Assembly (NCBI GenBank): GCA_965230535.1
Contig: OZ246010.1
Location: 124,001-188,000 of the forward strand
Direction of reading: 5' to 3'
Origin: JAUILH01 sp965230535
Lineage (GTDB): Bacteria; Bacteroidota; Bacteroidia; Flavobacteriales_D; JAUILH01
DNA: 64,000 bases
Part shown: piece after piece, positions 9,701 to 18,670 of the stretch
Layout of the letters: the number at the start of each line of letters is the position of its first letter
Numbering within the stretch: the stretch's first letter is position 1
Notes under the pieces: generated by a model
What the model was told of the DNA's origin: nothing
Database searches by the model: none
What the model saw: the letters and a program-made list of their open reading frames with translations, nothing else
Translations under genes and position numbers: made by a program

Positions 9701-12099
9701 ACGTTGCCAGGCCATGACCAAATTGTGCTATCCGAATTGAGTGCTTCATAGTCAGCAGCCAAACCATCACATGTAGCAGAAATGCTATAGTCCACTGTTG
9801 GTGAATAACTCTGAATTGCAATATAATTATAGTAATACAAGGTATCTACCACCCCAGAACTATCGTACAATAGTTTTATCATGTACACTCCAGGTGTTTG
9901 ATAGGTGTGCATAATCGAATTTGTGTAGTAAACACTTCCATCTCCCATGTCAAGTGCAACGAAAGAATACACCGGATTTGGTGTGAATTCATAGAAATAC
10001 GAACTTCCCAAACAGCTATATACCGTATCAATTGGTGTTGACTCTGTAAACCCAGCTGGAGCACCTGGAATGGCCGTTGCCGGAATTCCTGCCGCAGCTC
10101 CACCATAAGCGAATGTATCACAAACAGAAGTTCCGCCATTAAAATAATCTACTATTTCACATCCGTTAGTATCAACCAAACTGATCATAATAGCATGGTT
10201 GATCGAATCAGGTAAATTGATGTGTGTTCCGGAATCACTTAAGCCAAGCATTGGAATTGACCAATGAATTGATGAAAACCCGGCGGTGTCTGTGAGGATT
10301 AATTGATTAGCATTACAGTCCACAGTATGAAATGGTACAAAATCAACAGGATCTTTGATTTTCACAATCGCAAAGCTGTCTATCCCAATAGAACATCCTT
10401 GCATATTCAATGTAGACAAAGAAACCAGGTAATCTCCTCCAGCGGTGTATTCGACATTCAAATTTGTCCCGCTTGATACTGGCATTCCATTTCCGGCATT
10501 CCAGGTCCATGAGGAGTTCCCTCCACTGGAGTACGTCAGGTTCAACTCATAAGGTGCACATTTTTCTATAATTATTGGAGAATGGGCGATCTGAGAAGAA
10601 TATACGTGAATCGCGTTATTGACATTCACCGTATCAGCACAGCCAAAACCATCAACGGTATACAAATCAACATCATGAAGCCCAGGTGTATTGAATACAT
10701 AATTAATTGAATCTCCCATTAAAAGCGTTCCGTTAAATGACCACTGAAATGATCCACCATTGACATTACTCGCTTGCATATCAACAGCAAGAGGCGCACA
10801 ACCGGCATTATTGTTAAAACTTACCACACTTGGCTCGCCTAGTACTTCAACAAACATAGTGGTATCAAATACACAGCCTCCTGGCGTAATTGCTTCAAGG
10901 TATACCTGACTCTGGCCTGAGTTGGCAAACGTCATACTGGTTTGAGAGTTATTTGAAACCAAGGCACCATCCAAATACCAGTTAATTCCCGTTAAATTTG
11001 CGGAACACGACATGTTCAATGAGCCTCCCTTACAAACACTGTCGTTACTGATCGTTGCGTTTAGGTACTGAGCAACACCAATGCCAACCGTACAAGATGA
11101 AAGTGTATCTGTACAACCATTCTTACTTCCCATTAAAACCAAAGGAAAACTCCCTTGATTCTGAGATGACACCTGACAATTATTGCCTACCCAAATAAGG
11201 TTTGAATTTAAGTACCATTTCAGATTAATTCCCTGAGGATTATTGACTGACAGATTTAGAACATTGTTTGCGCATATATTCGTATCGGCTAATACCTGAT
11301 TCAGGCTTATGTTGTTGACCGAAACTACCACACTGTCAGATTGGTGGTAACATCCACTGGTATCCAACATAGTAAAACCTACATAATAATCTCCATAATT
11401 GCTATAAGCATGAGTTGGACTGGTTGTACTTGTACCATCACCATAGTTCCAACTAATCGAGTCATATGCTTCAAAGTAATTGGCCACAAGTAGTTCAGCT
11501 GTATCACAAAGTGAAGTGGTAGAGAGTAAAAAGTTAAGATTCGGAGTTGGCAAAATCGCTTGTTGAATCTGGACACTTTGAGCACTTGTACATCCGATAT
11601 TATTGGATGCAAACAAAGTGACAGTGGGAGTTCCTGAAGAAGTATACGAGTGGGAAGGGCCAAAGGAAGTCGCTGAATTACCATCACCAAAATCCCAGAA
11701 ATAGTCTGTGGCGTACTGAGAACTGTTATTCAACTGAATTTGATTGTTATCAAGGCAAAAACCACTTTGTGCAATAGAGAAATCTGCAACGGGAGCGGGT
11801 AAAACATCTACATATGCTGTTCTAACAAGGCTATCTACAGGCCCCGAAGGTCCCATTACCAACAGCTTGATTGAATATTGTCCCGGATTTAAAAATGCAA
11901 TCGTTGGATTATGCAGATTCGATTGCTGACCATTCCCAAAGTCCCATAACACAGTGGCAGATGGCGCAACGTTGCTTTGAAAGGCAACACTGTACGGAGC
12001 ACAACCAAGCGTATCCAGGGTGGAAAAAGAAACGGATTGTCCCTTTACCAAGTAGCTCATAAGAGCCAGAACGCAAATCAATGTAGTTTTTAATCCCAT
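6769..12099 (-). CDS. Giant PKD-repeat surface protein lacking its sorting domain
   Basis: About 1776 residues. The ATG at 12099 starts a clear signal peptide (GLKTTLICVLALMSYLVKGQ); an upstream in-frame start at 12180 would put 27 hydrophilic residues in front of it. The body is a series of PKD-like domains with the motif W-D/S-F-G-D/N-G, for example WDFGNGQQS near residue 50, WDFGDGNSAT, WSFGDGTSS and WYFGNGTSNN near 1275, many ending in G-C. Around residue 1650 an FN3-like region begins (WGYHIWRTDQNGNEEL). The protein ends within what looks like a second FN3-like unit at HINVTDY, followed by two stop codons (TAATAA). Such proteins act as adhesins. The missing sorting domain is found on the next gene. 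Confidence 0.88.
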   Translation of the reverse strand: MGLKTTLICVLALMSYLVKGQSVSFSTLDTLGCAPYSVAFQSNVAPSATVLWDFGNGQQSNLHNPTIAFLNPGQYSIKLLVMGPSGPVDSLVRTAYVDVLPAPVADFSIAQSGFCLDNNQIQLNNSSQYATDYFWDFGDGNSATSFGPSHSYTSSGTPTVTLFASNNIGCTSAQSVQIQQAILPTPNLNFLLSTTSLCDTAELLVANYFEAYDSISWNYGDGTSTTSPTHAYSNYGDYYVGFTMLDTSGCYHQSDSVVVSVNNISLNQVLADTNICANNVLNLSVNNPQGINLKWYLNSNLIWVGNNCQVSSQNQGSFPLVLMGSKNGCTDTLSSCTVGIGVAQYLNATISNDSVCKGGSLNMSCSANLTGINWYLDGALVSNNSQTSMTFANSGQSQVYLEAITPGGCVFDTTMFVEVLGEPSVVSFNNNAGCAPLAVDMQASNVNGGSFQWSFNGTLLMGDSINYVFNTPGLHDVDLYTVDGFGCADTVNVNNAIHVYSSQIAHSPIIIEKCAPYELNLTYSSGGNSSWTWNAGNGMPVSSGTNLNVEYTAGGDYLVSLSTLNMQGCSIGIDSFAIVKIKDPVDFVPFHTVDCNANQLILTDTAGFSSIHWSIPMLGLSDSGTHINLPDSINHAIMISLVDTNGCEIVDYFNGGTSVCDTFAYGGAAAGIPATAIPGAPAGFTESTPIDTVYSCLGSSYFYEFTPNPVYSFVALDMGDGSVYYTNSIMHTYQTPGVYMIKLLYDSSGVVDTLYYYNYIAIQSYSPTVDYSISATCDGLAADYEALNSDSTIWSWPGNVSHGNLESRSLLQSNTVYYTHVDMLSETSCHASFEVIHVTNSVELKFFHADTICLGDTLFLHSTVGYPVNNTWHVGSDTAVGAYAYIVPNQSGIIPVWVELDRPGVCSDTILLDSVFVRNAEANWFSQKGVICVGEELQIQAQDTTQLSYVWQIDGMTQTNANQSDWLFSSTVSDTFEISLQVQNEACMSEFKDTIRVQGPTADFQINQQSNCYPTQVDFVNTSVGAISWDWDFGTGSTSQTQNPSYTFQQFPAVPVWLKVTDSLGCMDSVMSHDFEDFQADISIPTAEGCAPLSVQLKSSGTNAVQWNWDLGNGTISTDSIVNYVYADTGAYQVKLITTSQFGCTDTIIVDNAVIVHDVFINPVIQLSSNACAPAQYGFQANSFGANSVQWSFGDGTSSALENTNHFYLNPGSYNVHVEATSAEGCSADLDLPNAVQVIGPTALFTPANPTCLGDSSHFVNLSTDAAVYTWYFGNGTSNNAVNPNVYYGQSGIYDVTLVATDTFGCSQSYTLPNAAEVYSLPQPTFTVIDSIHCEDEPIQFSINSGTYSMTTTTSGNFNSNQTEFYPNNVGWMSFTLVETDANGCSNQFVDSVFIEDIIVPSILPIQSICEDVDSLQLLTDIQGGVWSGIGVDTNGLINPVVLGAGQHQFYYSYGNNCIAQDSIVVTVDEKLNANFLLPNVVCQYDTNVCFQAVHDTGYWYIDGTGHSTHFNPTLFQAGSMTVSHVIFNGACHDSVAHEIQIRPLPEIDLEIDQLELCYGSELDVVGTFSSGFNQYWKAYHKETDTTYLHNQIPVLNLPGSWGIILKLSDNYGCSSMDTLGSVSVLDTIAPSSPEIIRSTVIEDEFTYTEWNNVDDAQKIWGYHIWRTDQNGNEELIDSVDVETSYYTDYNANVHTNHYNYKITSINKCDLKNMPSFGNSILLQGETVEGASNQFRWNPYINWKDGVSHYELQVLTPEGTWETIKVVPGHINVTDY

Positions 12100-12267
12100 G
12101 GTCTTTGTTTTAAGTAAAAATCCATGAAACAATCCACAAGTAATAGTGCACTTTTTCAAGCTATCCGGTGTGGCTTCCAAACGTTAGGAAATTTATAATG
12201 TTCGTTCGTCGAATTTCTTTTAATTTCTGATGAACTTATAGTATACTTAGCAAGTTAATACCAGTAC

Positions 12268-13713
12268 ATGCTAGAGCTCGAAATCAGAAAGACTTTATCC
12301 GTTTTGATCGTGGATGACAACACTCCGGACGTATACATTCTGCAATCTCAGCTCGAAACAAATCCAAACAAGGTATACTCATTTACACACTGCCAAACTA
12401 AAAAGGAGACACTCAGCACTTTAAGGGAGCACACGAAATTTGATATCGTTTTTTTGGATCTGGACATTCCTGACACGATTGACTTTGAGTTACTCGACTA
12501 TTTGGTGGCTTATTACCCTGATCTTCCCGTGATTATCCTGACTGGTCATAGTGATACCCAACGTGCTATTCGAGCGATTCAGAGAGGTGCCCAGGATTAT
12601 TTAATGAAAGGGAATATCACTTCCGAAACTGCTATAAAAGCCATTTACTTTGCCATCAGTAGAAAAATCAGTTCTGTAGCCTTGCTTGAAAAGGAACAGA
12701 TGATCCGAAATCTGATGTTCAACTTTGACGGGATGGCATTCGAATGCCTGATAGATGATCGTGTAAATATCCTTAAGCTGGAATACGGAAGTGGGAATTT
12801 GAGAAAATTCATGTCGGCTTCTGACAATAAGTTCCCTGATCTCAAAGCGCTTATCCCTAAAGACCAACACCAGGATTTATTGGAGAGAATGGCCAGTCAA
12901 TGTGAAAAAGGCTATGTTGATATGGCAATTCCTATTCAATCTGAAGAAGAAACACTCTTTCTACTGATGCAGGGAAAGGCCAAAAAGCTTAAAAGCATGG
13001 ACAGGAGTTACCTGGTAAAGGGTATCATCATTGACATTACAGAAAGAAAACTAAGAGAGCTTGAACTGAAAGAACAAAGAAACAAAGCATTACAGCTCCA
13101 TTCTCAATTGAAAAGTGCACAGCTTAACCCGCACTTTTTGTTCAATGCCCTTGCTTCAATTCAACACTTTATTGTTCAGGAGGACAACCGAAATGCTTTG
13201 GACCTGACTTCTGACTTTGCTTTATTGGTAAGAGAAGTACTTAACAATTCCGTTCACACCTATATCAGTCTTGAGAAGGAAATTCAATTTCTAAAAAGAT
13301 ATATTTCGCTTGAATCTAAACGTCTTCAGCAGGATTATGAATTAAATTTCACCTACTCAGACGACTTGGATATTGAAGACATTAACGTTCCTCCAATGCT
13401 TATCCAGCCTTTGGTTGAAAATGCTTTGATTCACGGACTCAGTGGTGTAAAAGGAAAAGGAATTCTATCTATTGACTTTAGCTTGGTGGATGATACTATC
13501 GTTTGTACAATTGAGGACAACGGTCTTGGAGTTGTGGCCACTGCAGACAAAAAGAAAAACAGGCGTTATGGTGCCAGCCAAATTCTGGCAGAAAGACTTG
13601 AAGGTCTTGAAAAACTTAACAATAAAGCGTTTAGTTTATCTGTTCAGGATCTATCGGATCAATCTAAACAAGGAACGCGCGTGGTTTTGATTTTACCAGC
13701 GGATTTGTACTAA
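12268..13713 (+). CDS. Receiver-PAS-LytS-type histidine kinase
   Basis: 481 residues. Residues 8-130 are a receiver domain (VLIVDD near 12-17, phosphoacceptor D64 in VFLDLDIP, T in ILTGHSD, K in YLMKGN). Residues 145-255 look like a PAS domain ending in DITERK. Residues 270-480 are a His_kinase/HATPase pair of the LytS type, with H289 in AQLNPHFLFNALASIQ and an N-box VENALIHGL. Having the receiver at the N-terminus means the kinase can itself be switched by another phosphodonor. No membrane helix is present, so it is cytoplasmic. The gene converges on the LytTR regulator gene and their stop codons overlap by three bases. LytS-type kinases usually act on LytTR regulators, so that neighbour is a natural target. 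Confidence 0.88.
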   Translation: MLELEIRKTLSVLIVDDNTPDVYILQSQLETNPNKVYSFTHCQTKKETLSTLREHTKFDIVFLDLDIPDTIDFELLDYLVAYYPDLPVIILTGHSDTQRAIRAIQRGAQDYLMKGNITSETAIKAIYFAISRKISSVALLEKEQMIRNLMFNFDGMAFECLIDDRVNILKLEYGSGNLRKFMSASDNKFPDLKALIPKDQHQDLLERMASQCEKGYVDMAIPIQSEEETLFLLMQGKAKKLKSMDRSYLVKGIIIDITERKLRELELKEQRNKALQLHSQLKSAQLNPHFLFNALASIQHFIVQEDNRNALDLTSDFALLVREVLNNSVHTYISLEKEIQFLKRYISLESKRLQQDYELNFTYSDDLDIEDINVPPMLIQPLVENALIHGLSGVKGKGILSIDFSLVDDTIVCTIEDNGLGVVATADKKKNRRYGASQILAERLEGLEKLNNKAFSLSVQDLSDQSKQGTRVVLILPADLY

Positions 13714-14471
13714 GCCTGCATGATACTCAAAAGCGAGTCTCTCTTTCTTACTGAAACAGGTACATGACTGTCGTCTTCCATTATGAGATATCCGCCTTTA
13801 CCTCTCACATATTTCTTCACCTTTTTAAGGTTGGCAATGTTTGATTTATGAACTCTAAAGAAACCGTATTCGGTTAACAATTCTTCAAATTCCTTTAAAG
13901 GCTTGGACACCACTATTCGTCTGTTGCCTTCAATATAGAACGTGGAATAGGACCTGTCTGCTTCACAATGGATAATGGTAGATATTTCAATAAACTCTAT
14001 TCCTTCCTTAGAAGGCAGTGCTATCTTCTTGAGTTCGGCCTGAGAATCGGAAAAATGGGTTTCGTTCAACATGCTTGCGCGACTTCTGATGTCCTGCCTT
14101 GAAACATCCTCATGCTTGAGCATTTCTACTCGTTGAATACAACTTTTCAATTCTGTGATGCCAATTGGCTTCAGCAAGTAATCGAAGGCAAACAATTTGA
14201 GGGCTTTGATGGCATAATCTGCATGTGCTGTTGTGAAAACAACGAGAAATCCAGGCTCATCAAACATTTGAAGAAGTTCAAAACCATTCTTTTCGGGCAT
14301 TTCAATATCCAGAAAGACAAGATCGGGGTTTACATCCGTGATTAGCTTATAGGCTTCATCTACAGAATGAGATACCCCCACAATTTCCAAACCTTCGGTA
14401 TACTTTTCTACTAGTTTTTCCAGTGTTTGACAATTCGCCTCCTGGTCGTCAACAATCACAGCTCTTATCAT
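13710..14471 (-). CDS. LytTR-family response regulator
   Basis: 253 residues. The N-terminal receiver domain (1-120) has VIVDD, phosphoacceptor D55 in VFLDIEMPEKNG, TTAHADYA and the K of YLLKPIG. The C-terminal LytTR DNA-binding domain (about 150-250) includes FFRVHKSNIANLKKVKKY and ends VPVSVRKRDSLLSIM, the usual V-S-R-R/K pattern. It would bind promoter DNA on phosphorylation. Its ATG overlaps the stop of the upstream kinase gene (ATGA), indicating a kinase-regulator operon. Its stop overlaps that of the convergent LytS-type kinase gene. Confidence 0.92.
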   Translation of the reverse strand: MIRAVIVDDQEANCQTLEKLVEKYTEGLEIVGVSHSVDEAYKLITDVNPDLVFLDIEMPEKNGFELLQMFDEPGFLVVFTTAHADYAIKALKLFAFDYLLKPIGITELKSCIQRVEMLKHEDVSRQDIRSRASMLNETHFSDSQAELKKIALPSKEGIEFIEISTIIHCEADRSYSTFYIEGNRRIVVSKPLKEFEELLTEYGFFRVHKSNIANLKKVKKYVRGKGGYLIMEDDSHVPVSVRKRDSLLSIMQA

Positions 14472-15202
14472 ATCACAGGTAGTTTAAATTTAAACTCAGT
14501 TTTCAAAACATTCTTAGTTTCAAGCCAGATTTTGCCTTCGTGCATTTCCACAATTTTTCTGGCATTTGCCAATCCCATACCATTTCCTGAATATGCGCCT
14601 CTGGGATGCAATTGTCTGAAAAGGTTAAATACGGCTTCTTTGAACTTTGGATCTATTCCTATTCCGCTATCCTGAACTGAAAACTCAACTTCCTCAGGAC
14701 TTCTTCTACATGAAATATAAATCTCAGGCGCTTTGTCTTCTTTTTTGAATTTCAAAGCATTATCAATAAGGATGACAAACAATTTTTTGACACATGCCTT
14801 GCTGCAATTAATTTCCGGAAGATCTTCAACAACGATTTGAGCATTTGAATAATTAATCTCAATCGACAAATCTTTAACCACTTCATCCAGAAGCTTATTC
14901 AAATTGACTTTTTCCTTCTTTGGATTGTCCACAGTTTTAATGAAGCCTGACATATCGTTAACAAGGTCCTCCATTCTTTCGGTACAGTTGGTAATCATCT
15001 GGAGATAGTCAACCATTCCATGGTCCAGTCTTCCCTCATACTTCATATGAATTAACTGGAGAAAGCTGTTGATATTTCGAATAGATTCCTTTATATCATG
15101 AGACAAAGCATATCCCACTTGGGACTGCTCTTCCTTCATCTGATCAATGATCTTGATCAAATCCTTCTCTTTGATTTTATTGGGTTTTCTTTCGTTTCTC
15201 AA
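14468..15202 (-). CDS. Soluble sensor histidine kinase
   Basis: About 244 residues with no membrane helix: a short charged helix, then a HisKA-type dimerisation segment with H35 in GYALSHDIKESIRNINSF, and an HATPase_c domain with N-box IDNALKFKKE, DSGIGIDP and GNGMGLANARKIVEMH. No sensor domain is visible, so input probably comes through a partner protein. The frame starts at a TTG (15202); the first in-frame ATG is at 15139 and would still leave the histidine. A TAnnTTTG element at 15240-15247 suits the TTG. It is co-transcribed with the LytTR regulator through an ATGA overlap. The start is uncertain; the family is not. Confidence 0.85.
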   Translation of the reverse strand: MRNERKPNKIKEKDLIKIIDQMKEEQSQVGYALSHDIKESIRNINSFLQLIHMKYEGRLDHGMVDYLQMITNCTERMEDLVNDMSGFIKTVDNPKKEKVNLNKLLDEVVKDLSIEINYSNAQIVVEDLPEINCSKACVKKLFVILIDNALKFKKEDKAPEIYISCRRSPEEVEFSVQDSGIGIDPKFKEAVFNLFRQLHPRGAYSGNGMGLANARKIVEMHEGKIWLETKNVLKTEFKFKLPVI

Positions 15203-15239
15203 TTCTACGACTTTTTAGAACATAGATTTCCTCTCATAA

Positions 15240-15247
15240 CAAACCTA
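15240..15247 (-). promoter_or_regulatory. Candidate -7 element for the kinase-LytTR operon
   Basis: On the minus strand the bases read TAGGTTTG, matching TAnnTTTG. The centre of the palindrome at 15269-15286 lies 34 bases upstream of its centre, which would put that palindrome near -41 from the transcription start. Confidence 0.5.
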
Positions 15248-15268
15248 ATTTTAAAAAACCATAAACAC

Positions 15269-15286
15269 ATCCCTGAATTCAGGGAT
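15269..15286. promoter_or_regulatory. Perfect 18-bp palindrome ATCCCTGAATTCAGGGAT
   Basis: An uninterrupted inverted repeat upstream of the kinase-LytTR operon and positioned like an activator site. The minus strand reads ATATCCCTGAAT at its start, and the same 12 bases occur in two other intergenic regions (22135-22146 and 35795-35806). Probably an operator; the binding protein is unknown. Confidence 0.5.
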
Positions 15287-15359
15287 ATTTCACTCCAAAA
15301 ACCAGTATATTGATGGTTTCGAGTATTGAATTCAACGTCAAAAACCCATGTTTAAGCGT

Positions 15360-15393
15360 AAAAAAATCCCGTTCTGCCTAAACTGAACGAGAT
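15360..15393 (-). terminator. Rho-independent terminator after the M36-like protease
   Basis: On the minus strand the arms ATCTCGTTC and GAACGGGAT pair around a 10-base loop with one G-U pair, followed by a run of T (15366-15360). It lies 22 bases past the protease stop. Confidence 0.85.
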
Positions 15394-15414
15394 TTTCAAC
15401 ATTTTAAAAAAGTT

Positions 15415-18400
15415 TTACTTAAGCACCTTGACTTTTCTTGTCATGCCTCTTTCTCCAGCCACCAGACGAACGTTATACAGTCCGGCAGCTAAGCTTCCTT
15501 TTGGTAAGACTTTCGTGTGCTCTCCGGCAGACAGTTTGCCCAGGTTTTCATTATACACCTCTTTTCCTGAAGCATTATACACAGTCATTCTTACCTCTTG
15601 GGCTTCTGACAGACTGAAACTTAAATTCAACTCTCTGTTAGATGGATTCGGGAAGACTGACAAGTCAGACAATGCAGGTTCGTCATCAGTACTCCAGAAA
15701 TTCGCATCATCCCAAAGTTTTAAGTCATCAATGGCACCCTCTACTAAACTACCTCCATCCAAGTTTTGACCAGGTCGAATACTATCCGACACATTAAATC
15801 TAAGTTGAACCTGATTGGTGGCTGTAATGTAATCGTTGGCTCTAAAAGCCATTCTTCTCCACTCCGTTTGTCCCTGAGTAGTACTTTCAACCGGAATCCA
15901 GGAAGCTCCCGCATCATCACTAATATATACCTGCCACCAATCTGCATTAGGATTTGCCCCTGTGGCCGGACTATTTGTGTACCACCTCCAATAACTAAAT
16001 GTTGCGTTTTGGTGAACCGTCAAATCAAATGTTGGTGAAATTAAAGAAGTAACTCCGCCATCTACATCATTCACTCCAATTCCATCTCCGGGAGAAGCAT
16101 TCCCTGTTACAAAGCAGTAATCGCCTCCGGGCGTATGGTCGTCATCTGTTTGCGCAATGGTTGAAGGATCTCCTGCAGTTCCAAAAGAACCTACGGGAAT
16201 ATCTGCAATCCAGTCTCCGGTAGTTGCATTATCCGTTGGCAAACCAACTGTCCATCCACCGAAATCCTGATTGAAATCGTTGATATCATCCTCACCGACT
16301 AAAGTATATCCAACCAGAATGAAATAAGGTAAATTAGGATACACCGCTCTTTCTGCACCCACAGGCTGAACTGAAGACACCTGATTGTTGATATCGTCAG
16401 CCCATAAATAGTAAGCAACCACGGTTCCAACTGGTTGAGAAGGAATCACTCCATCATAAGTATTCCCGGAAGTATTTGTCATTGGTACAGTATTCCAGGT
16501 AGTACTGTTGTTCACTCTATAGCTAAGCGATACACTGTTTACATAATTGGTAAAAGGAAAATTCAAAGACAAATCGGCTGTGATATTGATTCCCTGATTT
16601 TCTGTTGCACTCTGTAAATCCGTGTGAACCAACTCAGCATTTGAAATCAAAGTAATCCCATGAAGCGCAAACGCATCTACTATAGCCAGTCCGTTTGGCG
16701 TTCCATTAGTAATGTCGTTGTCTCCGCCATTACCCGGCACATCATCTGCCTGAAGTGCATCAATTAACACATTAGTATAAGCTGTTCCCTCGTCTCCGTT
16801 AGGGCTGACGGCCTGAAGACCAGAGTAAGCGTCTCTATACAAGCCCATCGTTAAATTCATGTCGCTTCCAACATTTAAATAAGTATCCCACCAGGCTCCA
16901 CAAATAATTTCACCATCTGCGTGTACTTCTCCAACAATATCTATTGGATATACTTTCTTAAGCGTATCGTATCTTCTAATGAAAGAATTGGGGTCTGTAT
17001 CATCTCCTCCCACTCCAAGGATTGGATTTATCGTATACGACATGGCCCAAAAATCGGCATACCCCTCTCCCACTGCTCCATTGATAAAGAAAGAACCATT
17101 ATCGGTATAAAAATTATCGTTGATGCCGTGACCATATTCGTGGTATACCACATCTGCCACATTAGCATACGTCAGACACCCTCCGCCATCAGCATAAAAG
17201 TTAATTGAAGATCCGTTATAGAAAGCGTTACAAGACCCCGTGTTCAGATCTACGTTCGTTGGTAAAGAAAAATCCATTCCGGTAAACGAAGGAAACCAAA
17301 CCTTCATATGATCATGAATGATATTTACATGGTAATAAGCACTGATTTCCTGAATCAGATTATTCCCACTCAAGTCGATCACATTGGTACCATCGTTAAC
17401 TGCGGTTGTAAAAGAAGGTGTGGTCCCATTATTATCTACTGTAGACCATAAACCAGACAATTCCAAAGTAGCCATGGCAGGACCAGACTCTGTGGTTGAC
17501 ACAAAACCATTGGCATCCGTAATGAAAGTATTTCCATTGATGGTACAGTTCATATTAGGCAGTTTCTCAATGGTAGATGGACTATAGGAATGAGTAGTAT
17601 ATAAAGCGCCTTCTACGTCCAATTCGATAACCCCTGCCTTTTTTAACTCATTCTTTGCGTCCAAAGGTTTATCATCAAGGTCGGCCGTTCCCTGAACATA
17701 ACTTTGATGCAATTCAAAAATATTATCTGCAGTTTCCTGATGTTCACAACTTGAACCACAAGCTGCTCCGCATTCAGAAACCTCATTGGCTCTGTAAAGT
17801 ACATTTCCATTGTACGCATCTACCAAAGTGAAATAACGTACTGGCACTTGCTCTTCACTCGTCCCGTGTACCATCACCTTGTGCGCCATATGATACTCGA
17901 CATGCCCTTTTTTTGGAACAGGCACTATAAACATCTCCCCTGAAGCATCTGAACTTGAAATGACATCATTTAAACCTGCCGTTGCAAAGTTCTCGGCTTG
18001 TGCACTTCCGATCTGGTCTTGTAAAGTTGGTATTGACTTATGCAAGGTACTTCCGAACATGATGACTTTGTTATCATTGGTAATTTTCACCACCATTTCT
18101 GAACCGAAAATTGGCATCCCATCATGTTCCTGATGGAATCTAACCCAATGGTGATTAGAAGAACTAGACACGCCTTCAAATACCAATTCTGATTGAGGCA
18201 AAACAAAATCTGAAAGGTGATTCTGTATAAAATTAAGCGCCATACTTTTATAGTCGGCTCCTGTCACCGCTATTGGTTTCCCCATTGCTCTGGAGGGTAA
18301 TCCTGTTGCTTCATCAAAGCTTACCCACCAATCTCCATTATTCTGAAGGAAATTCTGCCAGATAGTTTTTTCTCTCAATGATTGCTGAAAAGTTGGGTCA

Positions 18401-18564
18401 AGTGTTCTGCCTCTTTCCATATAAGTCACAGCTGCCGTCTCTGGAGCTCTGTATTCAGTAAATTGAGCCGGATTGTAATTAGAAGTTGTCTCATCCTGAG
18501 CATGTGCACCAAAAATAGAGCACATCACTACCGATGATAGCAATAAAGGGGTTCTCAAATTCAT
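15415..18564 (-). CDS. Secreted M36-like zinc metalloprotease with T9SS type A domain
   Basis: 1049 residues. There is a signal peptide (1-22, ending GAHA). An FTP/PepSY-like propeptide lies at roughly 75-260, and its inhibitory segment holds HHWVRFHQEHDGMPIFGSEM. The catalytic domain carries HEYGHG (H475, E476, H479) and the third zinc ligand E500 in GAVGEGYADF, matching the fungalysin (M36) / GluZincin pattern. A later region (about 800-960) resembles a jelly-roll ligand domain. The last 75 residues are a type A sorting domain (SVFPNPSNRELNL start, GLYNVRLVAG end). It would be exported by Sec and T9SS and activated by loss of the propeptide, to digest proteins outside the cell. Own terminator. 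Confidence 0.9.
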   Translation of the reverse strand: MNLRTPLLLSSVVMCSIFGAHAQDETTSNYNPAQFTEYRAPETAAVTYMERGRTLDPTFQQSLREKTIWQNFLQNNGDWWVSFDEATGLPSRAMGKPIAVTGADYKSMALNFIQNHLSDFVLPQSELVFEGVSSSSNHHWVRFHQEHDGMPIFGSEMVVKITNDNKVIMFGSTLHKSIPTLQDQIGSAQAENFATAGLNDVISSSDASGEMFIVPVPKKGHVEYHMAHKVMVHGTSEEQVPVRYFTLVDAYNGNVLYRANEVSECGAACGSSCEHQETADNIFELHQSYVQGTADLDDKPLDAKNELKKAGVIELDVEGALYTTHSYSPSTIEKLPNMNCTINGNTFITDANGFVSTTESGPAMATLELSGLWSTVDNNGTTPSFTTAVNDGTNVIDLSGNNLIQEISAYYHVNIIHDHMKVWFPSFTGMDFSLPTNVDLNTGSCNAFYNGSSINFYADGGGCLTYANVADVVYHEYGHGINDNFYTDNGSFFINGAVGEGYADFWAMSYTINPILGVGGDDTDPNSFIRRYDTLKKVYPIDIVGEVHADGEIICGAWWDTYLNVGSDMNLTMGLYRDAYSGLQAVSPNGDEGTAYTNVLIDALQADDVPGNGGDNDITNGTPNGLAIVDAFALHGITLISNAELVHTDLQSATENQGINITADLSLNFPFTNYVNSVSLSYRVNNSTTWNTVPMTNTSGNTYDGVIPSQPVGTVVAYYLWADDINNQVSSVQPVGAERAVYPNLPYFILVGYTLVGEDDINDFNQDFGGWTVGLPTDNATTGDWIADIPVGSFGTAGDPSTIAQTDDDHTPGGDYCFVTGNASPGDGIGVNDVDGGVTSLISPTFDLTVHQNATFSYWRWYTNSPATGANPNADWWQVYISDDAGASWIPVESTTQGQTEWRRMAFRANDYITATNQVQLRFNVSDSIRPGQNLDGGSLVEGAIDDLKLWDDANFWSTDDEPALSDLSVFPNPSNRELNLSFSLSEAQEVRMTVYNASGKEVYNENLGKLSAGEHTKVLPKGSLAAGLYNVRLVAGERGMTRKVKVLK

Positions 18565-18670
18565 GTTAGATTATTTAGTCCCTTTAAAGATGCGAAAAAA
18601 TAGGCGCATTAAAAAATCGAGTCCTCATAGAATGTTGTAATTCAATTATTTCTACAATAAAAACACTGAA

